A stretch of 64,000 nt of DNA from Candolleomyces eurysporus (GCA_027579435.1 JANBPK010001205.1:1-64000); one strand, 5' to 3'; shown: positions 48,061-59,661, counted from the first letter of the stretch. Translations and numbers: made by a program. Notes: generated from the letters alone by a model not told the origin.

Positions 48061-49430
48061 ATGTCGGCTGACGTTTATCTTGGTGACGTTGCTGGGTACA
48101 GCCGCGGTGAGCTTCTCGCCGCTTTGGTGCAAAATCATCCTAATTCAAGAGCTTCAGCTGCTGCTTTGGCCTTCCTCACCTACGACTTCCTTTTGACTCT
48201 GCACGAAGAGGTAGTTAGACATAATGATTTGTTTGTTGAGGACGATCTAACTGAAATGTGGTTTAGGTTACAATGATATGGCCGTGAGTCCCTTTCAGTG
48301 GTCGTCGTCTTCGTCGCACTCAATGTGATCACTAGCATTCCATGGAGAATTCCGAAGTTTATGTTCTTCTTTATACGATACTTCTCGGTGCTTTTTCAGA
48401 TGTACGCCATCGCTTTGCCTGTGGTGCTTCAACGTTCTAACGTGAACACAGATCTACCCTCTTGGCAGGTAACCCGTTGCTTAGGTTTGCATATACAACG
48501 CACGAGTGTTACATTTGGGACGTTTACCAAAGTGTAGCAACAGCGCTCATCGTCTCTACGGTTGACTATGTCCTTATCCTTCGAAGTGAGTGGCGCATTC
48601 GCTCTTCTGTATCGAGCGCACACCTTAATGATAATCCCAACCCGGTAGTTTTTGCTTTGTACCCCGGAAACCGAGTGGTTCGATCTCTGGTCGGAGTTCT
48701 TTATTTTGTAGAGGTGGTTGCAATGATCGTCGGGATACTGGGGCTGCCAAGGCTCGCCGGATACGACAGCCTATGTACCATAACTCGGGTTTCCAAAATT
48801 TTGTTGATCGGCATGTACGCATCTCCCCATATCGATCTCTCTGATTCTTGCCTTGATATCAATATCTACCTTTTAGGAGTGCCCCAATTGCTTTCCAAAC
48901 CGTCCTTTTCGGGCTCACAGTGTGGAAGTTCTTTAAAGCAGTCAAAGAAGGATGGGGAGATGTACCCATCCTCCAACTTCTAATGCGTGATGGGACATGG
49001 GCATTCTTTCTACTCTTTGGTGCATTCTATTTAATATCTGTTCTACATCTACGACAGACTCATTGTTATCATCTGCAGCGATCATGTTTGGAGAAGTTAT
49101 TCTTCTTATATTCGGCCCTCCAGGATATGTCCAGGTCATATATGGGTATGTACATATGCATCATCGTCATTGATCTGCACACAGTTGTTGAACGACTTAC
49201 TAGCTGGATAAGTCCTGCATTTACATTTTGCGTGCGTACCTACATCCTCCCAGTCCTTAAGACTCCATGGGCTTACCACCGTCCTCAATTCACACATTTA
49301 GGGTTACCGAATATTGCTTAACCTCAACCATCTCGGCCGCTCAAGTCACTTCCCAATCCCCGACACTGGCCCCGATGCCATCTTTACATCGCAATCCGTC
49401 GGTGGACGATTCACCGATGAGTCACCCTAA
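48061..49430 (+). CDS. DUF6533 seven-transmembrane protein B2, 284 aa
   Basis: Exons 48061-48106, 48152-48210, 48267-48283, 48336-48401, 48452-48585, 48649-48814, 48877-49019, 49079-49145, 49204-49231 and 49302-49430 join in phase to 285 codons. The third exon is only 17 bases. The start MSADVYLGDVAGYSR is followed by the DUF6533 motif ASAAALAFLTYDFLLTLHEE, then VTMIWPIPWRIPK. Hydrophobic segments follow (FFFIRYFSVLFQ, FAYTTHECYIWDVYQSVATA, LVGVLYFVEVVAMIVGIL, FQTVLFGLTVWKFF, TWAFFLLF, VILLIFGPPGY). The C-terminal motif is GYRILLNLN, and the tail is short and polar. Multi-pass membrane protein of the Agaricomycete-expanded DUF6533 family; function unknown. Intact. Confidence 0.85.
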
Positions 49431-49435
49431 CGCCG

Positions 49436-49455
49436 TCTCTCTCTCTCTCTCTCTT
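49436..49455. repeat. CT microsatellite after the B2 stop codon
   Basis: About ten CT units starting six bases after the stop. The corresponding place in B3 is tctctatcgattg, so the run expanded after duplication. Confidence 0.85.
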
Positions 49456-49479
49456 GTGGCGAGCTAGATCCAAGCACAG

Positions 49480-49789
49480 GTTAATATCCACCTTCCAAGT
49501 TTACTCCCTGGCCATCCACGGTGTTCAACCTCTCAATTGCGTTTTCGAGAACAAGCCCCTTGTCCAACAGTCTGTCTCGCGTATTGTATCTTCATTGGAA
49601 GTGCCGTCTCTCCACCTTCTCGGCCAAACTCCGGATGTTTGGCCTGTTGAATTTATCAATGCAATCACGAACTTGATGAGTAGGACTCGAAGGACACCTG
49701 GTCCATCGGGAGCCCAGTTCGGCGAACGGCGTTTGTGGTTTGCGATTTGTAGTTTCGTTCGCCATTCTGAAGTCCCTCGGACAGGTTAA
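49480..49789 (+). pseudogene. Relic coding frame downstream of B2
   Basis: Open frame with FQVYSLAIHGVQPLNCVFEN, VSRIVSSLE and LGQTPDVWPVEFINAITNLM, parallel to the frame after B1 (35565-35219). In B3 the match stops after about 40 bases (52490), where unrelated sequence begins. It lacks a convincing start and is probably a fragment of a neighbouring gene copied with the 7TM gene. Confidence 0.35.
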
Positions 49790-50339
49790 GTTACATTGCT
49801 GAATGCACATGGCTTCTTTCACATACAGGCTTGTTGGTCTGGTTCAAATATTGATTAAGGGTTCAACTACCTTACATAAGGGCAAAGAGAAGAATGCCTC
49901 TGGAAATTCTTACTTGGTGCATTCGTCTCTTATATTGAGAGTCTGCTACATCTGCATTTATATCCCTCTACGGGCAATTTAAAGAGTTGTCTCCTGGCGT
50001 CGAACTTCGCCACACGGTATGGCAGGTTTTTAATTTGGCTTTGTTCAGTGCATGCCCGTCGACTCCCAACCCCTGTCACCGGACCAGCAGCATACCTGGT
50101 TGCGTTTCATATGAAGTGAACCACTGAATCCAATACCTCTTAGCACCCCTGAAATGTTGCTGTGGGGAGCGAGGTAGCCGAGAATCACGAATACCAAACT
50201 GCAAACGGCGAACGTGCTTCCCCATCAATCCGGTGTTTTGAAAATTCAATGGATCAAGGGTAGATTCTTGAACGAGTCGCAGAACTGTCTGGTCCGATGT
50301 AGGCTCGGAACGGTTGACTATTGCGAGTGAACTTATAAT
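49790..50339. other. Intergenic, no gene seen
   Basis: No open frame of note between the B2 flank and the start of the second DUF6533 block. Confidence 0.5.
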
Positions 50340-52490
50340 TCCTATGCTACCGTCCTTTCATTCATTCATTTTCTAATACCTACGCTATGAGGTTGGACCC
50401 AAGGGAGACTGTCCCGGATATAGGTTGGATGTGTCTTGCCGAGTTGCGAGATGAAGCTTGTCGAAGCTCAGAAGACGTCCTTGCGCTCCGGTGTACATTC
50501 AGGCTCGAGTCGGGCTCACAGTCGCAGAGGTGATGTCAGTCTTATGACTCTGGGGTTCTTGACCCTACATTTCTCGCTCTCTTATCCCTAAGCACGAGCC
50601 AGGGTTAAGCACGAGTCAGGAATAAGAAGAATAATGTGAGGTAACGACCATGTGGTCGCAGCAAACGAGACGAGGCAAAACGTGGCTTTTGTCAATTAAC
50701 CGAAACGTCCTTACCCTGCATGAGATACAGCATCGTGCGAGGTGATCCCGCAATGAATTCCTTACACCCGAAGCGCTTACTGAAGGCGCGTTGAATTAAA
50801 ATACACATCCAAGGGCCTAATGTGCTGTGGCATAATCATTCGGGATCCGGGTTTCAGGTGCCTCCCCTGCACCATGAGGCATTGCTTGAACTTCTTGCTC
50901 ACCGGCTCCTGGAATCACTTTCTTTCCCTCATTCACGTCTTCCCCTAAGTCGAATGGTAAGGGTAGTGTTTGAGGACTCGAGAAATTGCCTCTGGTTCTG
51001 ATTGGACGTCAGGCACAGGACATGTCGGTTGACCTTTATCTTGGTGACGTTGCTGGGTACAGCCGCAGTGAGTTTCTCACCTCTCTGGTGCAAAATTGTC
51101 CTGATTCAAGAGCTTCAGCTGCTGCTTTGGCCTTCCTCACCTACGACTTCCTTTTGACTGTGCACGAAGAGGTAGTCAGGCATATTGATTTGTTTGCTGA
51201 GGATAATCTAACTGGGATCTGGTTTAGGTTGCAGTGATATGGCCGTGAGTCCCTTTCAACGGCTGTCGTATTCGTCGAACTCGATGTGTTCAACAGCATT
51301 TCATGGAGTATTCCGAAATTCATGTTCTTCTTTATACGATACTTCTCGGTACTTTTTCAGATGTACGCCATCGCTTTGTCTGTGGTGCTTCTTCAATGTT
51401 CTAACGTGTGCACAGATCTAGCCTCTTGGCCGGTAACCCATTGCTTAGGTTTGCATATACAACGCACGAGTGTTACATTTGGAACGTCTACCAAAGCTTA
51501 GCAACAGTGCTCATCATCTCTGCGGTTGACTATGTTCTTATCCTTCGAAGTGAGTAGCGCATTCCCTCTTCTGTATCTCTCGCACACCTCATTGATAATC
51601 CCAACCTGGTAGTCTTTGCTTTGTACCCCGGAAACCGAGTGGTTCGATCTCTGGTCGGAGTTCTTTATTTTGTAGAGGTGGTTGCAATGAGCGTCGGGAT
51701 ACTGGGGCTGCCAAGGCTCGCCGGATACGACAGCCTATGTACCATAACTCGGGTTTCCAAAATCTTGTTGATCGGCACGTAGGTATCTCCCCATATCAAT
51801 TTCTCTGAGACTTACTTCTAAAAATTGATATATACCGTGTAGGAGTGCTCCAATTGCTTTCCAAGCCATCCTGTTTGGGCTCACAGTGTGGAAGTTCCTC
51901 AAAACAGTCACAGAAGGATGGGGAGATGTACCAATCCTCCAACTTCTAATGCGTGATGGAACATGGGCATTCTTTCTACTTTTTGGTGCATTCTATTTAG
52001 TATATGCTCTACATTTACGACAGACTCATTGCTATCATTTGCAGCGATCATGTTTGGAGAAGTGCTCATTTTTNATATTTGGCCCTCCAGGATATGCCCA
52101 GGTCATATATGGGTATGTACACATGCATCATCGTCATCGATCCGCACTCAATTTTTGAACGACTTACTAGCTGGATAAGTCCTGCATTTACATTTTGCGT
52201 GCGCACCCACATCTTCCCAGCCATAAACATTCCATGGGCTTACCACCGGCTTCAATTCACACATTTAGGGTTACCGGATATTGCTTAATCTCAACCGTCT
52301 CGGCCGCTCAAGTCGCTTCCCGATCCCTGACACAGGCCCAGATGTCATCTTTACATCGCAATCCATCGGTGGCCGATTCACCGGCGAGTCGTCCTAACGC
52401 CGTCTCTCTATCGATTGAACTTGTGGCGTGGTCGATCAAAGCACACGTTATCATCTTTTCGAGTTTACTCCCTGGCCATCCACGATCACA
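50340..52490. repeat. DUF6533 duplication block, copy 2
   Basis: Tandem direct copy of 47320-49480. The right end of similarity falls at catccacgatcacaatcatag (about 52490), shorter than in copies 1 and 3. Confidence 0.75.
51022..52397 (+). CDS. DUF6533 seven-transmembrane protein B3
   Basis: Same ten-exon structure as B2. The start is MSVDLYLGDVAGYSR. The DUF6533 block is ASAAALAFLTYDFLLTVHEE, and MIWPISWSIPK follows the 17-base exon. The other segments are ISSLLAGNPLLRFAY, YIWNVYQSLATVLIISAV, FQAILFGLTVWKFLK, TWAFFLLF and GYRILLNLNRLGRSSRF, with the tail ending FTGESS. All splice sites are present. In exon 8 the N at 52074 is one base more than B2 has; without it the frame reads EVLIFIFGPPGY-like and stays open. 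So the gene is probably intact, with an assembly ambiguity. Function unknown, membrane protein. Confidence 0.75.
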
Positions 52491-52497
52491 ATCATAG

Positions 52498-53421
52498 TCA
52501 TAGTCATTAATCGGACAGGGTCCAGTTCCTGAACGCCTGTGTCCTGGGCTCTTAAACTAGGTACAAGCATACTACAATAAGATCCTAGCTCTGTATTCTA
52601 CAATACACACTTAAACTGTTGCACATGTTTCAGGCCCAGAAGAGGGATGTAGAGTACTTTCTAGCGAGGCGTAAGTATATTTGCGTTCCGGTGGCGTCCT
52701 GAATTTCATGAATGGAGCCTTTCCGCGTTCGTCGTCAGGTTAAGGCCTGAGTCGCGTGCCTCGGACTTGGGTGCATATCGCAGGACGTTACGCTATGCGG
52801 CAAAGGCCTCTATACTAGTTCCGAGAGAAATGGCAAGTAAAGCGCAGAGAGCTAGCCTAATAGTAGTCCAGAACATGGCTGACGCGAAGGAGCAGAGATG
52901 TCGACAGGGTAAGAGGGAATGGAAGCCCGCAAGGTCGCGCTCACCGTCTTCGGGCACTATAATAGAACCTATTTTAGGTTTGCGTACCTGTATCTTACGA
53001 GAAGCCGCCAGACGTGACGGATAGATGTGGCAATTGAAGATTTAAATTGTTCCTAGCGCCCGCTGGATCAACGGGCTGGCAGCTGAGCCAGCAAAACGTA
53101 AGTATCGAAGTACGCAGTGTAATCAGCGCTTTTGTCGAACAGCTATGAGGACCAAGGGCAATTGAGCGAACTTCAGCGGCCATTATAATGCAACGACTTT
53201 CTGCCTGAGCGAGAACAACGATCAAAGGCTATGGGCAGAACTTGACAGCCAAATGAAGTCGGCGACAGGGGGTCATGGTGGCTCGTAATGCCACCAGAGG
53301 TCCACCCTGGTGCTTGTCCTATAGCGAGAAAGAGAGGGCGCACCGTCCGTTATACGAGCTTCCACAACGAGGCCAAGAAGACGGCGGCACCTGCGGAAAA
53401 TGACTGCGACGGACCGCTGTC
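52498..53421. other. Intergenic, no protein gene seen
   Basis: Short frames only; sequence up to the tRNA gene. No paralogy to other parts of the window was noticed. Confidence 0.5.
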
Positions 53422-53505
53422 GCCGTTGTAGCACAATGGTAGTGCGTTGCTTTCCTATCCTTTGGCGTGAGGCAAAGGTTGTGAGTTCGATCCTCACCAA
53501 CGGTT
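53422..53505 (+). tRNA. tRNA-Arg(CCU) with a 12-base intron
   Basis: A full cloverleaf can be drawn by hand. The acceptor stem gccgttg pairs with caacggt (one G-U). The D arm is gcac-aatggta-gtgc. The anticodon stem ttgct pairs with ggcaa. The anticodon loop is ttCCTa plus a. The variable loop is aggtt, and the T arm is gtgag-ttcgatc-ctcac. The loop holds 12 extra bases (tcctttggcgtg) after the position 3' of the anticodon, the canonical site for a spliced tRNA intron, leaving 72 bases in the mature form. It is followed at once by a T-rich Pol III stop (ttctttttctttt). Anticodon CCU reads AGG (arginine). Confidence 0.85.
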
Positions 53506-53517
53506 CTTTTTCTTTTC
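53505..53517 (+). terminator. Pol III poly-T terminator of the tRNA gene
   Basis: ttctttttctttt begins directly after the acceptor stem; runs of four or more T on the coding strand end RNA polymerase III transcription. Confidence 0.7.
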
Positions 53518-54093
53518 AAGCTGCTGGACATTTTTTCCTGCATTCGGCATTTTTAATTTACCTACAGAACGATTGTCTATGGGCTCCGTCGTTCATTTCG
53601 TTCTCAATATCTGGATATAGGCGACGGCGCTTATCGTCTTGCCTCCTGGCGAGTGACGTGAGGTGCTCGTCGAAGTAAGCCGGGCCTGCCGCTTGGGAGT
53701 GGCGTTCTATCCCACCGGTGGCTCTTTTGTTTCCAGCCTGCGTAATGGGTTTCTCGCGAGATTCCCTTTATTTAGAGACTTATCTTGCACGTTCTCAATA
53801 TGTTGTTTCCCTAAGCATACTATAATACAGGACTTCGCTATTCCATCAAAGTTTTCTGTTGGTTTGATTTCACCTTCGATTTTAACGCCACAGGACCAGG
53901 GACCTTCCATTCGTCCTTCCATTCGTCCTTTCGTTCGTCCAGTCAGACGCATTCAGCACGAACATCGCCATGCTCATCTTTTTGATCACGAACGAATGTG
54001 AACCCATTGGAAAGGGTGTTTCTCGAACGCGTTGAGGTTCGACGTTTGTTGTCGATACTAACATCGAGGAGGATGCAGATAACAGCTAGTCCT
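53518..54093. other. Intergenic, no gene seen
   Basis: Contains an imperfect triple repeat of cattcgtcct/ccattcgtcc at about 53909-53940; otherwise nothing recognisable. Confidence 0.5.
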
Positions 54094-55403
54094 TCACGTC
54101 AAACATCGCGCACTCTCTAGCCCCTCCTTCAGCCGGCCCAATTGGGCCAACGCAGCCGACCGCCGCACCTCAACATATCCCCCAAGGGCATTCTCCCACC
54201 ACTTCTCGCGCTCTGGAACGTTACGCCATTCTCCACTGTAAAAGGCGAACAGTTTTTTNGAGGGACCCGCCATGTAGCGGAGAGGCAATTCGTTTGACTT
54301 GGGGCCAGTGGCGGGGATAGTCAGTCGGTGATGGCGAAGACCGAGGCGAGCTCGACGCAGAAGGAAGGTGATATGGCAAAACTGATGGACCCTTGGATAG
54401 GATAGGTTGGCAATAGCCATTCGACGAAAGAACAACGGATGGTGGGATGGTGATTCGACCTGCCTTAAAGCAGAGTTGGGTGACGACGACGGTGTGGACC
54501 AACGATCCGTCCGACTCGTAGAAGAACGAAGGCGAAGCTTGTGGAGAGGGGGGTGATGATATGTCTGGTGTGGAACTCGTCGAACTTCCATATCCAGAAT
54601 CAGAGTCGGAGTCGGATTGTGAAGAGCGGGTTCCGTTACTGCGTTGCGTCGACTGACGAGGAGGGACACGCGAAGGCTTCGATCTCTGGGATTGTGATAC
54701 GAATTTGGAGACGAGGTATATCTGGAGTGGAGCGTTAACAACGATCGGACGTGCCCCGAGTACGAGGCTCACCCATTTCTGATCCCAGCTCCCAATCGAT
54801 GTCCGGATTTCAAACTGACCGAAAGCCGGAATCTCACGTATGAAGTGAAAGTGTGAAGCTAAGTGACAAAAATTGAGTGAGAATCGTACTTTGTGACAAG
54901 ATAGCTGTACCCACCTCCTAGGGCCATCCCAGCACCACACCGGAAGAAGAGTGGGAACAGGCGAGTAACGGTTTCACAGCGGGCTATATCAAGCACCTGA
55001 AATATCCTCCAATGAGCGGGAAGGAAGCGGGGGGATGGGAAGATTGACGAACTTTGGAGTAACTTGAGTTGCTCAGATGGACATTGTAATCGCACTCGTC
55101 GAATGCTAAAAGATAAATCTCGATCAGTTCCAGAACTAGTAAGTGATGGACAAACGTACTCGCTCGTGTACGATAGACATCTCGATAGTCGAATGGATTC
55201 GTTCCGACTAGCGGCATAGAGTCGAGCCACCGATCTTCGATCCGCTGTCCAACTAATCTCGGACTGAGTAACACTCGGAGCGCGTGCCACCAGTCACGAA
55301 ACTTGAAGCGGAACACAGGACGGCTCAGCCGGACTCGAGGGAAGTAAGTAGCCGCTTGAATAGATTTAGCAGAGACGACCCACAGTGGTAAAAAAGTGGC
55401 CAT
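54094..55403 (-). CDS. Thioesterase-like (4HBT/THEM6-type) protein, about 363 aa
   Basis: Exons 55403-55160, 55105-55053, 54996-54915, 54858-54773 and 54721-54094 join in phase to 364 codons if the N at 54259 is an extra base. The N-terminal 60 residues are hydrophobic and basic. The hot-dog domain starts with TFDECDYNVHLSNSSYSKVL, has DIARCETVTRLFPLFF, GASHFHFIREIPAFGQFEIR, TSIGSWDQKWIYLVSKFVSQ, and closes with DGSLVHTVVVTQLCFKAGRI and PPSVVLSSNGY. A Ser/Asp-rich loop is inserted in the middle, and the C-terminus has FYSGEWRNVPEREKWWENAL. The D-x-N-xH-N-like block matches the 4HBT/THEM6 group of putative acyl thioesterases; substrate unknown. I recognise this layout from basidiomycete proteins. 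The start is the least certain element. Confidence 0.75.
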
Positions 55404-57147
55404 GACTTGAAGTTTAGTGCGATGAGAATGCACAATATCCACTTCAAACCGTTGAGGGTCAATGGTCGAGGGTGAAGGCGCTCGAGTCGAATCCAAGCAC
55501 GGAAGACGAGATGAAGTAGGGTGGAGGTGGTGGGCGAGGAATGTTGCAGATGACCAGGTGCCATGGTTGGATATGTTCCAAAGGACAGTTGGGGTATTTC
55601 TTCGAGTTGACGACCTCAAATACGGTCGTTGGAAGCGGTCCCTGATAGCTGGCAGCCCACCATAAAGCGAATAGGATTTGCCGGCGACTATCCCTGCTTG
55701 CTCTCGGTCCACGGCAAAGCGAATAAGGATGGGAGGGAAGAGGAAAGCATCTGCTTGGCCATTTCTCCACGCGTTATATGTCAAAATATGTCGCGTTGGT
55801 CCAAGAATAACGACGAATGAGCGAAATATTTGCTGGAAGGCAAGCGTCGTTCTGATCCACGCCTCCGTTCCCACCACAACTTCTCGTGGACCAATCATCA
55901 TCTTATCTGATAAAAATGTCAACCTCGGATCTTTCGTGGCGCGCCCCGGTCACTGTAACTGGGGTGCTGCTTCCATGTCTGGGAGTGAAATTGAGTTTCT
56001 GTCGGATTTTTCGGACGTGACAGACCCCAAATATTGTGTCAATAGGCTCCAGGCTGGAAGTCGGTGCTCAGGGTTCAGCCTAACCCTGTGTGACAGACTC
56101 CCCTTGGCATGCTCCAGAACGCCGCTTCTGTCAATCTTATCTGATAATCCCCCAGGAATCATGCGGTCAGCATTGAATTGGATGTGCGCTTCTTGCCAGT
56201 TCTGGATCCTCCCAAGATGACGCCCTCTTCCACCCCGCCGCCACGCCACAAGGTGCAGGGCACGATCCTCCACTTTTCTTGCCGTGCCTCCACCCATTGT
56301 CTCGAATACAGGAGCTCTTGGAGTGTGGCGTGTCTCTCTGATATCAACGTGTCGTTTTTCAATGTTTTTCTTCGTCCATCTGAGTGCGGATGTGCGAATG
56401 GTCAAGTTACACTTGAAATATATTTTCCGTTCTGCTGTAGACGCCCCCTCATACAGAACCGACCGCCTATTGGGGTCAGTCGGGCATGAAGCTTCACCTA
56501 ATTGATGGCGGGTCCGATTGCACGCCTATTGACTTGGATACCCATGTCGTCGTCGAGTGAGGTGATAGCCCTCATATTTCTGTATTAATACATATGAGAC
56601 ATCAATCTCGGTCTTCTTTCTTGCATCCTATATTCGACTCTCCCCGTATTCGCTTTAAGAAACGCAATATCTCTTTTGTTGCTGCCACGTGTGTGATAGA
56701 GAGCTTCGCATAGCGGACCGAGCTCTAAATTATCGACGGCGTTGGTAAAATAAAGGAAGCCGAGCAGAGCGGTGCGTCTTGTTTTGCGTACAGCTCGAGA
56801 CAAGCTCTGCGAGTCCTCTCACATTGATTTCATCGATACGTAATTCTTCACCACACCGAAACCTACAAAAGAAAACTCCAGTGGAAACCGGGCCTTCATC
56901 AAGTCAACACTGGCCCATTTGCGAAGATGATGGGCAATCTTTGCTTGTCGCAACCTTCGCAATCAAATAGGAATGATTTAAGCCGGACTCGTTTTCGGAG
57001 CCGAGCTTAAGGCTTTTCCTCCGTAGTCTACCACCACCAGTTTTGATCCTTGACAAGACAAAAGAAAAGAGATCTTCGTTTCAGGTTAGGTCGCCTGCTT
57101 CATTCCGCCGCTGACACTAAGGATTGTGGCTTAGAACTGCCAATACT
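55404..57147. other. No gene confidently recognised
   Basis: Long frames at 55404-55922 (minus) are a continuation of the open frame upstream of the thioesterase start, and plus-strand frames there are shadows. A minus-strand fragment near 56360-56260 reads DTLISERHATLQEL, loosely like the N-terminus of the intronless gene at 44281-45781 (DTLIPERIAML), but it is too short to call. Confidence 0.4.
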
Positions 57148-58516
57148 ATGGCCTCCGAAATACCTCATGTCTGCGATATCAGCGGCTTCCCCTCCAATGT
57201 TTTGCGCGTCATCTTTGGCACCTATCGATCTATCTGCGAAGTAGAGACGAAGGTCAATTCATGAGACGCCGAAGATTACTCGAGGTGGACGCATGTTGCT
57301 CTCGTATCTCAACAATGGCACGCAGTTGCGATCGGTTATCCTCAGCTCTGGCAAACGATTCGCGTTTCGAGGTTCACGTCGTCTCCATTGAACTTCTTCG
57401 AGGCTCAACTTGGAAGGGCGGCTTCTTTCCCCCTTGAAATAACACACACGACTGAATCGACGAGACTGGCGCGATTTCGACTTACCAGCCGGTCTACGCA
57501 TTGGTCTTCGGTCTGACCTCTCGGCCGCAGCCCCTGACTCTCCTGGGCTAGGTCGAAACTCTCCTTGATCGCCTCGGAGGTCGTGCGGGCATACTGGAAT
57601 CCCTGCATCTGCACACGGATTCAAACCGCACGATTCCAGACTCAATATTCGCCGGCAGAATGTTGAGTCTCCGAGAGCTGAAGGAATTCAAGTGGACAAC
57701 TCGGAGCATGTTGACTTTCCTTGGAATAGCACGTTTTTCAAGGCGAATTTCTGTCCCTACGTCTCAGCTCTTGGAGCGATTTTCGAACATTTGTCACCAT
57801 ACCGCGTCTCCACGCCGCTTTAACCCCATATGCTAGCCACCTCGGGGCCCTCCACCTTTCGGGAGTGGTACAGAACTATAATCACGTTTCCACCCTCCCA
57901 GAAGTCGATATCGCTCACCTCCCCAGACTGGAGAAGCTAGATCTCGGTATCGAATCAACGCTCATTACATCTATCCTCCACATGATTTGTATTTCACCCG
58001 CCGCGTCTCTCAACTTCAAGACAGACGTCATTTGTAGCGGTTCATGGAGCGAGCTGGACGCTTGATTTAAGGGTTTTTACTAGGCCACCGGATTAGCGCG
58101 GTCGACTGTCCACACGGAGATGCCCTACCTTTGAAAACTCTAACGGGAAACGCGATATCGCACCTTGTATCACCAAAGGAAACGCAAAGACCTGCGCCAG
58201 CGAACTGTACCTGTACGAGCCGTACGAGTTTATGCCGGTTAATCTGGAGCCATTGCTCAACCTGCATCACCCAATATTACTCTCTGAACCAGGGATTTCA
58301 CCGTCCCATATCATCTCCTTCAATCTTGTAGCGACCTCCGCCGACCAATGTTTGGTGCCGTCGAGCTTCTTTGAGGATACTGCTGCTCTACTGCTGCTCT
58401 CCGTGCTTCAGTTGAGTGTGATAAACCCCACCCCCGACTTCTTGCGGTACATCGAGCAAGAATCAGCCGCAAGAATCAGTCGCCGTGGAGTTTTCGTTTT
58501 CGCTTCGAACAGTTGA
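57148..58516 (+). pseudogene. F-box pseudogene related to the gene at 42298-44162
   Basis: It starts MASEIPHVCDISGFPSNVLR with an F-box (FPSNVLRVIFGTY, WTHVALVSQQWHAVAIGYPQ). A TGA at 57262-57264 interrupts the F-box. The body is shifted between all three frames: LFFEAQ-type text, IPDSIFAGRMLSLRELK then VDFPWNSTFFKANF (compare IPSNIFAGSVPKLRHL and EVPWDTALF in the other gene), LPRLEKLDLGIES near 57900, and a final open piece to 58516. Several lesions make it a clear relic. Confidence 0.7.
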
Positions 58517-59661
58517 AGGCCAGTGGCGGACAAATCGTATGGCTTCGGAAAATGACACTCGTCATGGGGATAGGAATACGGTGATCACGAGTAGCGATAG
58601 TTAGTAGCTGGATCAACCGTCCTTCTACGTGTGTGATTGAAGGAAGCTGTATAACTTGTCGAGGCCGTTAATTGAGGAAGCATTTGATGGCTCAAGTTCC
58701 CAGTGGCCAGAGCTTGTCCTGAGGAATTCCGAGGTGATTCGCTCAAAAGTCTTGCCGACGTTCTGAGACCAGCCGAAGCTCTGGCCTCAATGCATAAAGC
58801 TTCATCAAGTGAGTATCCTAGTAAGTCATACATTTGGCAGCTGCACTCTTCGGATGGTTATCGCTAGCCCAAGCCTTGCACCTTGGTGAAAGCTCGGTTC
58901 CGTTGACGGATCCAGCAAACAAACTTCTTGCATCGCCGAGTCCGAACTTTGAAAACAAAACCCTAGATTTCAAGCTGTTCGTCTGGCTCACCCTGAGGTG
59001 AGACTAACGATCTGATGGACCTGTCATGGGTGCACAGTCAAGGCAAGGAGATTCCCGAATAAAATCGATTTGCACGACTAAACTACAAGTAACAACGTGC
59101 TTACTCGAAGTTGAGGCCGAGGCCGAATTCACGCGTAGGTTAGCCGTATAATGTCCGTCTTCTTTGCTTGCTGCCATGACCAGATCACAATGACCGTGTA
59201 TCGACCACCCTCCTTGTATGTGACGGTTCGGAGGGCATCAACGAGGCTCAGGGCAGCTCGACTGTTAGGGCTCTTGTCGATGCTCGGGTACTCTTTGCCT
59301 TTCTGAGGGAGAGGGTCCCTGCCTATGACGCTAGAGTTGGGGTGTGCAGGATAGTAGGGTTTGCTGTTCAAGTTCTTGCGCTGTAAGGAGGTTCATGAGC
59401 AAGAGTCGATGCGTTCACGACGACAGACATATCTGTGGATCAGGTGACGGCCGGCGTGTGTCAGCGACAATCGTANAAAAAAAAACTAATTGAATGCTGA
59501 AAGGAACGAAGACGTATGGTTTGTCGCGAATAAGCCAAATTCTTGATTCATTGGGCCAAGCAAGACATGATATAAAGAATTCTGAAGGGAGCGACATCTA
59601 AAGTAAAAAAAAATATAATTTAGGAGAGACTCTAGCTTCCCTTCTTTGTCTCAAGCCTCCT
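58517..59661. other. Mostly empty, one coding-like frame
   Basis: The minus-strand frame 59371-59129 encodes PYYPAHPNSSVIGRDPLPQ, NSRAALSLVDALRTVTYKEG and YTVIVIWSWQQAKKTD before a stop. It looks exon-like but has no start and no partner exons. An N sits in an A run at 59476. Confidence 0.3.

Larger units (their letters stand above)
47320..49480. repeat. DUF6533 duplication block, copy 1
   Basis: The block with upstream flank, B2 gene and downstream flank is repeated at about 50340-52490 in the same orientation (offset about 2.96 kb between start codons). It is also repeated, inverted, at about 37300-35560. Upstream similarity begins near the tttcattcattcattttct segment. Confidence 0.75.

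Noticed and set aside
53273..53678. Open frames on both strands across the tRNA region, one containing VGEDRTHNL
   Set aside because: They are antisense and sense shadows of the tRNA-Arg gene; this type of translated tRNA is a well-known false protein.
54984..55922. 312-codon minus-strand frame taken as a single gene
   Set aside because: Its 3' part contains introns of the thioesterase-like gene (55106-55159 and 54997-55052), and its 5' part lies upstream of the likely start.
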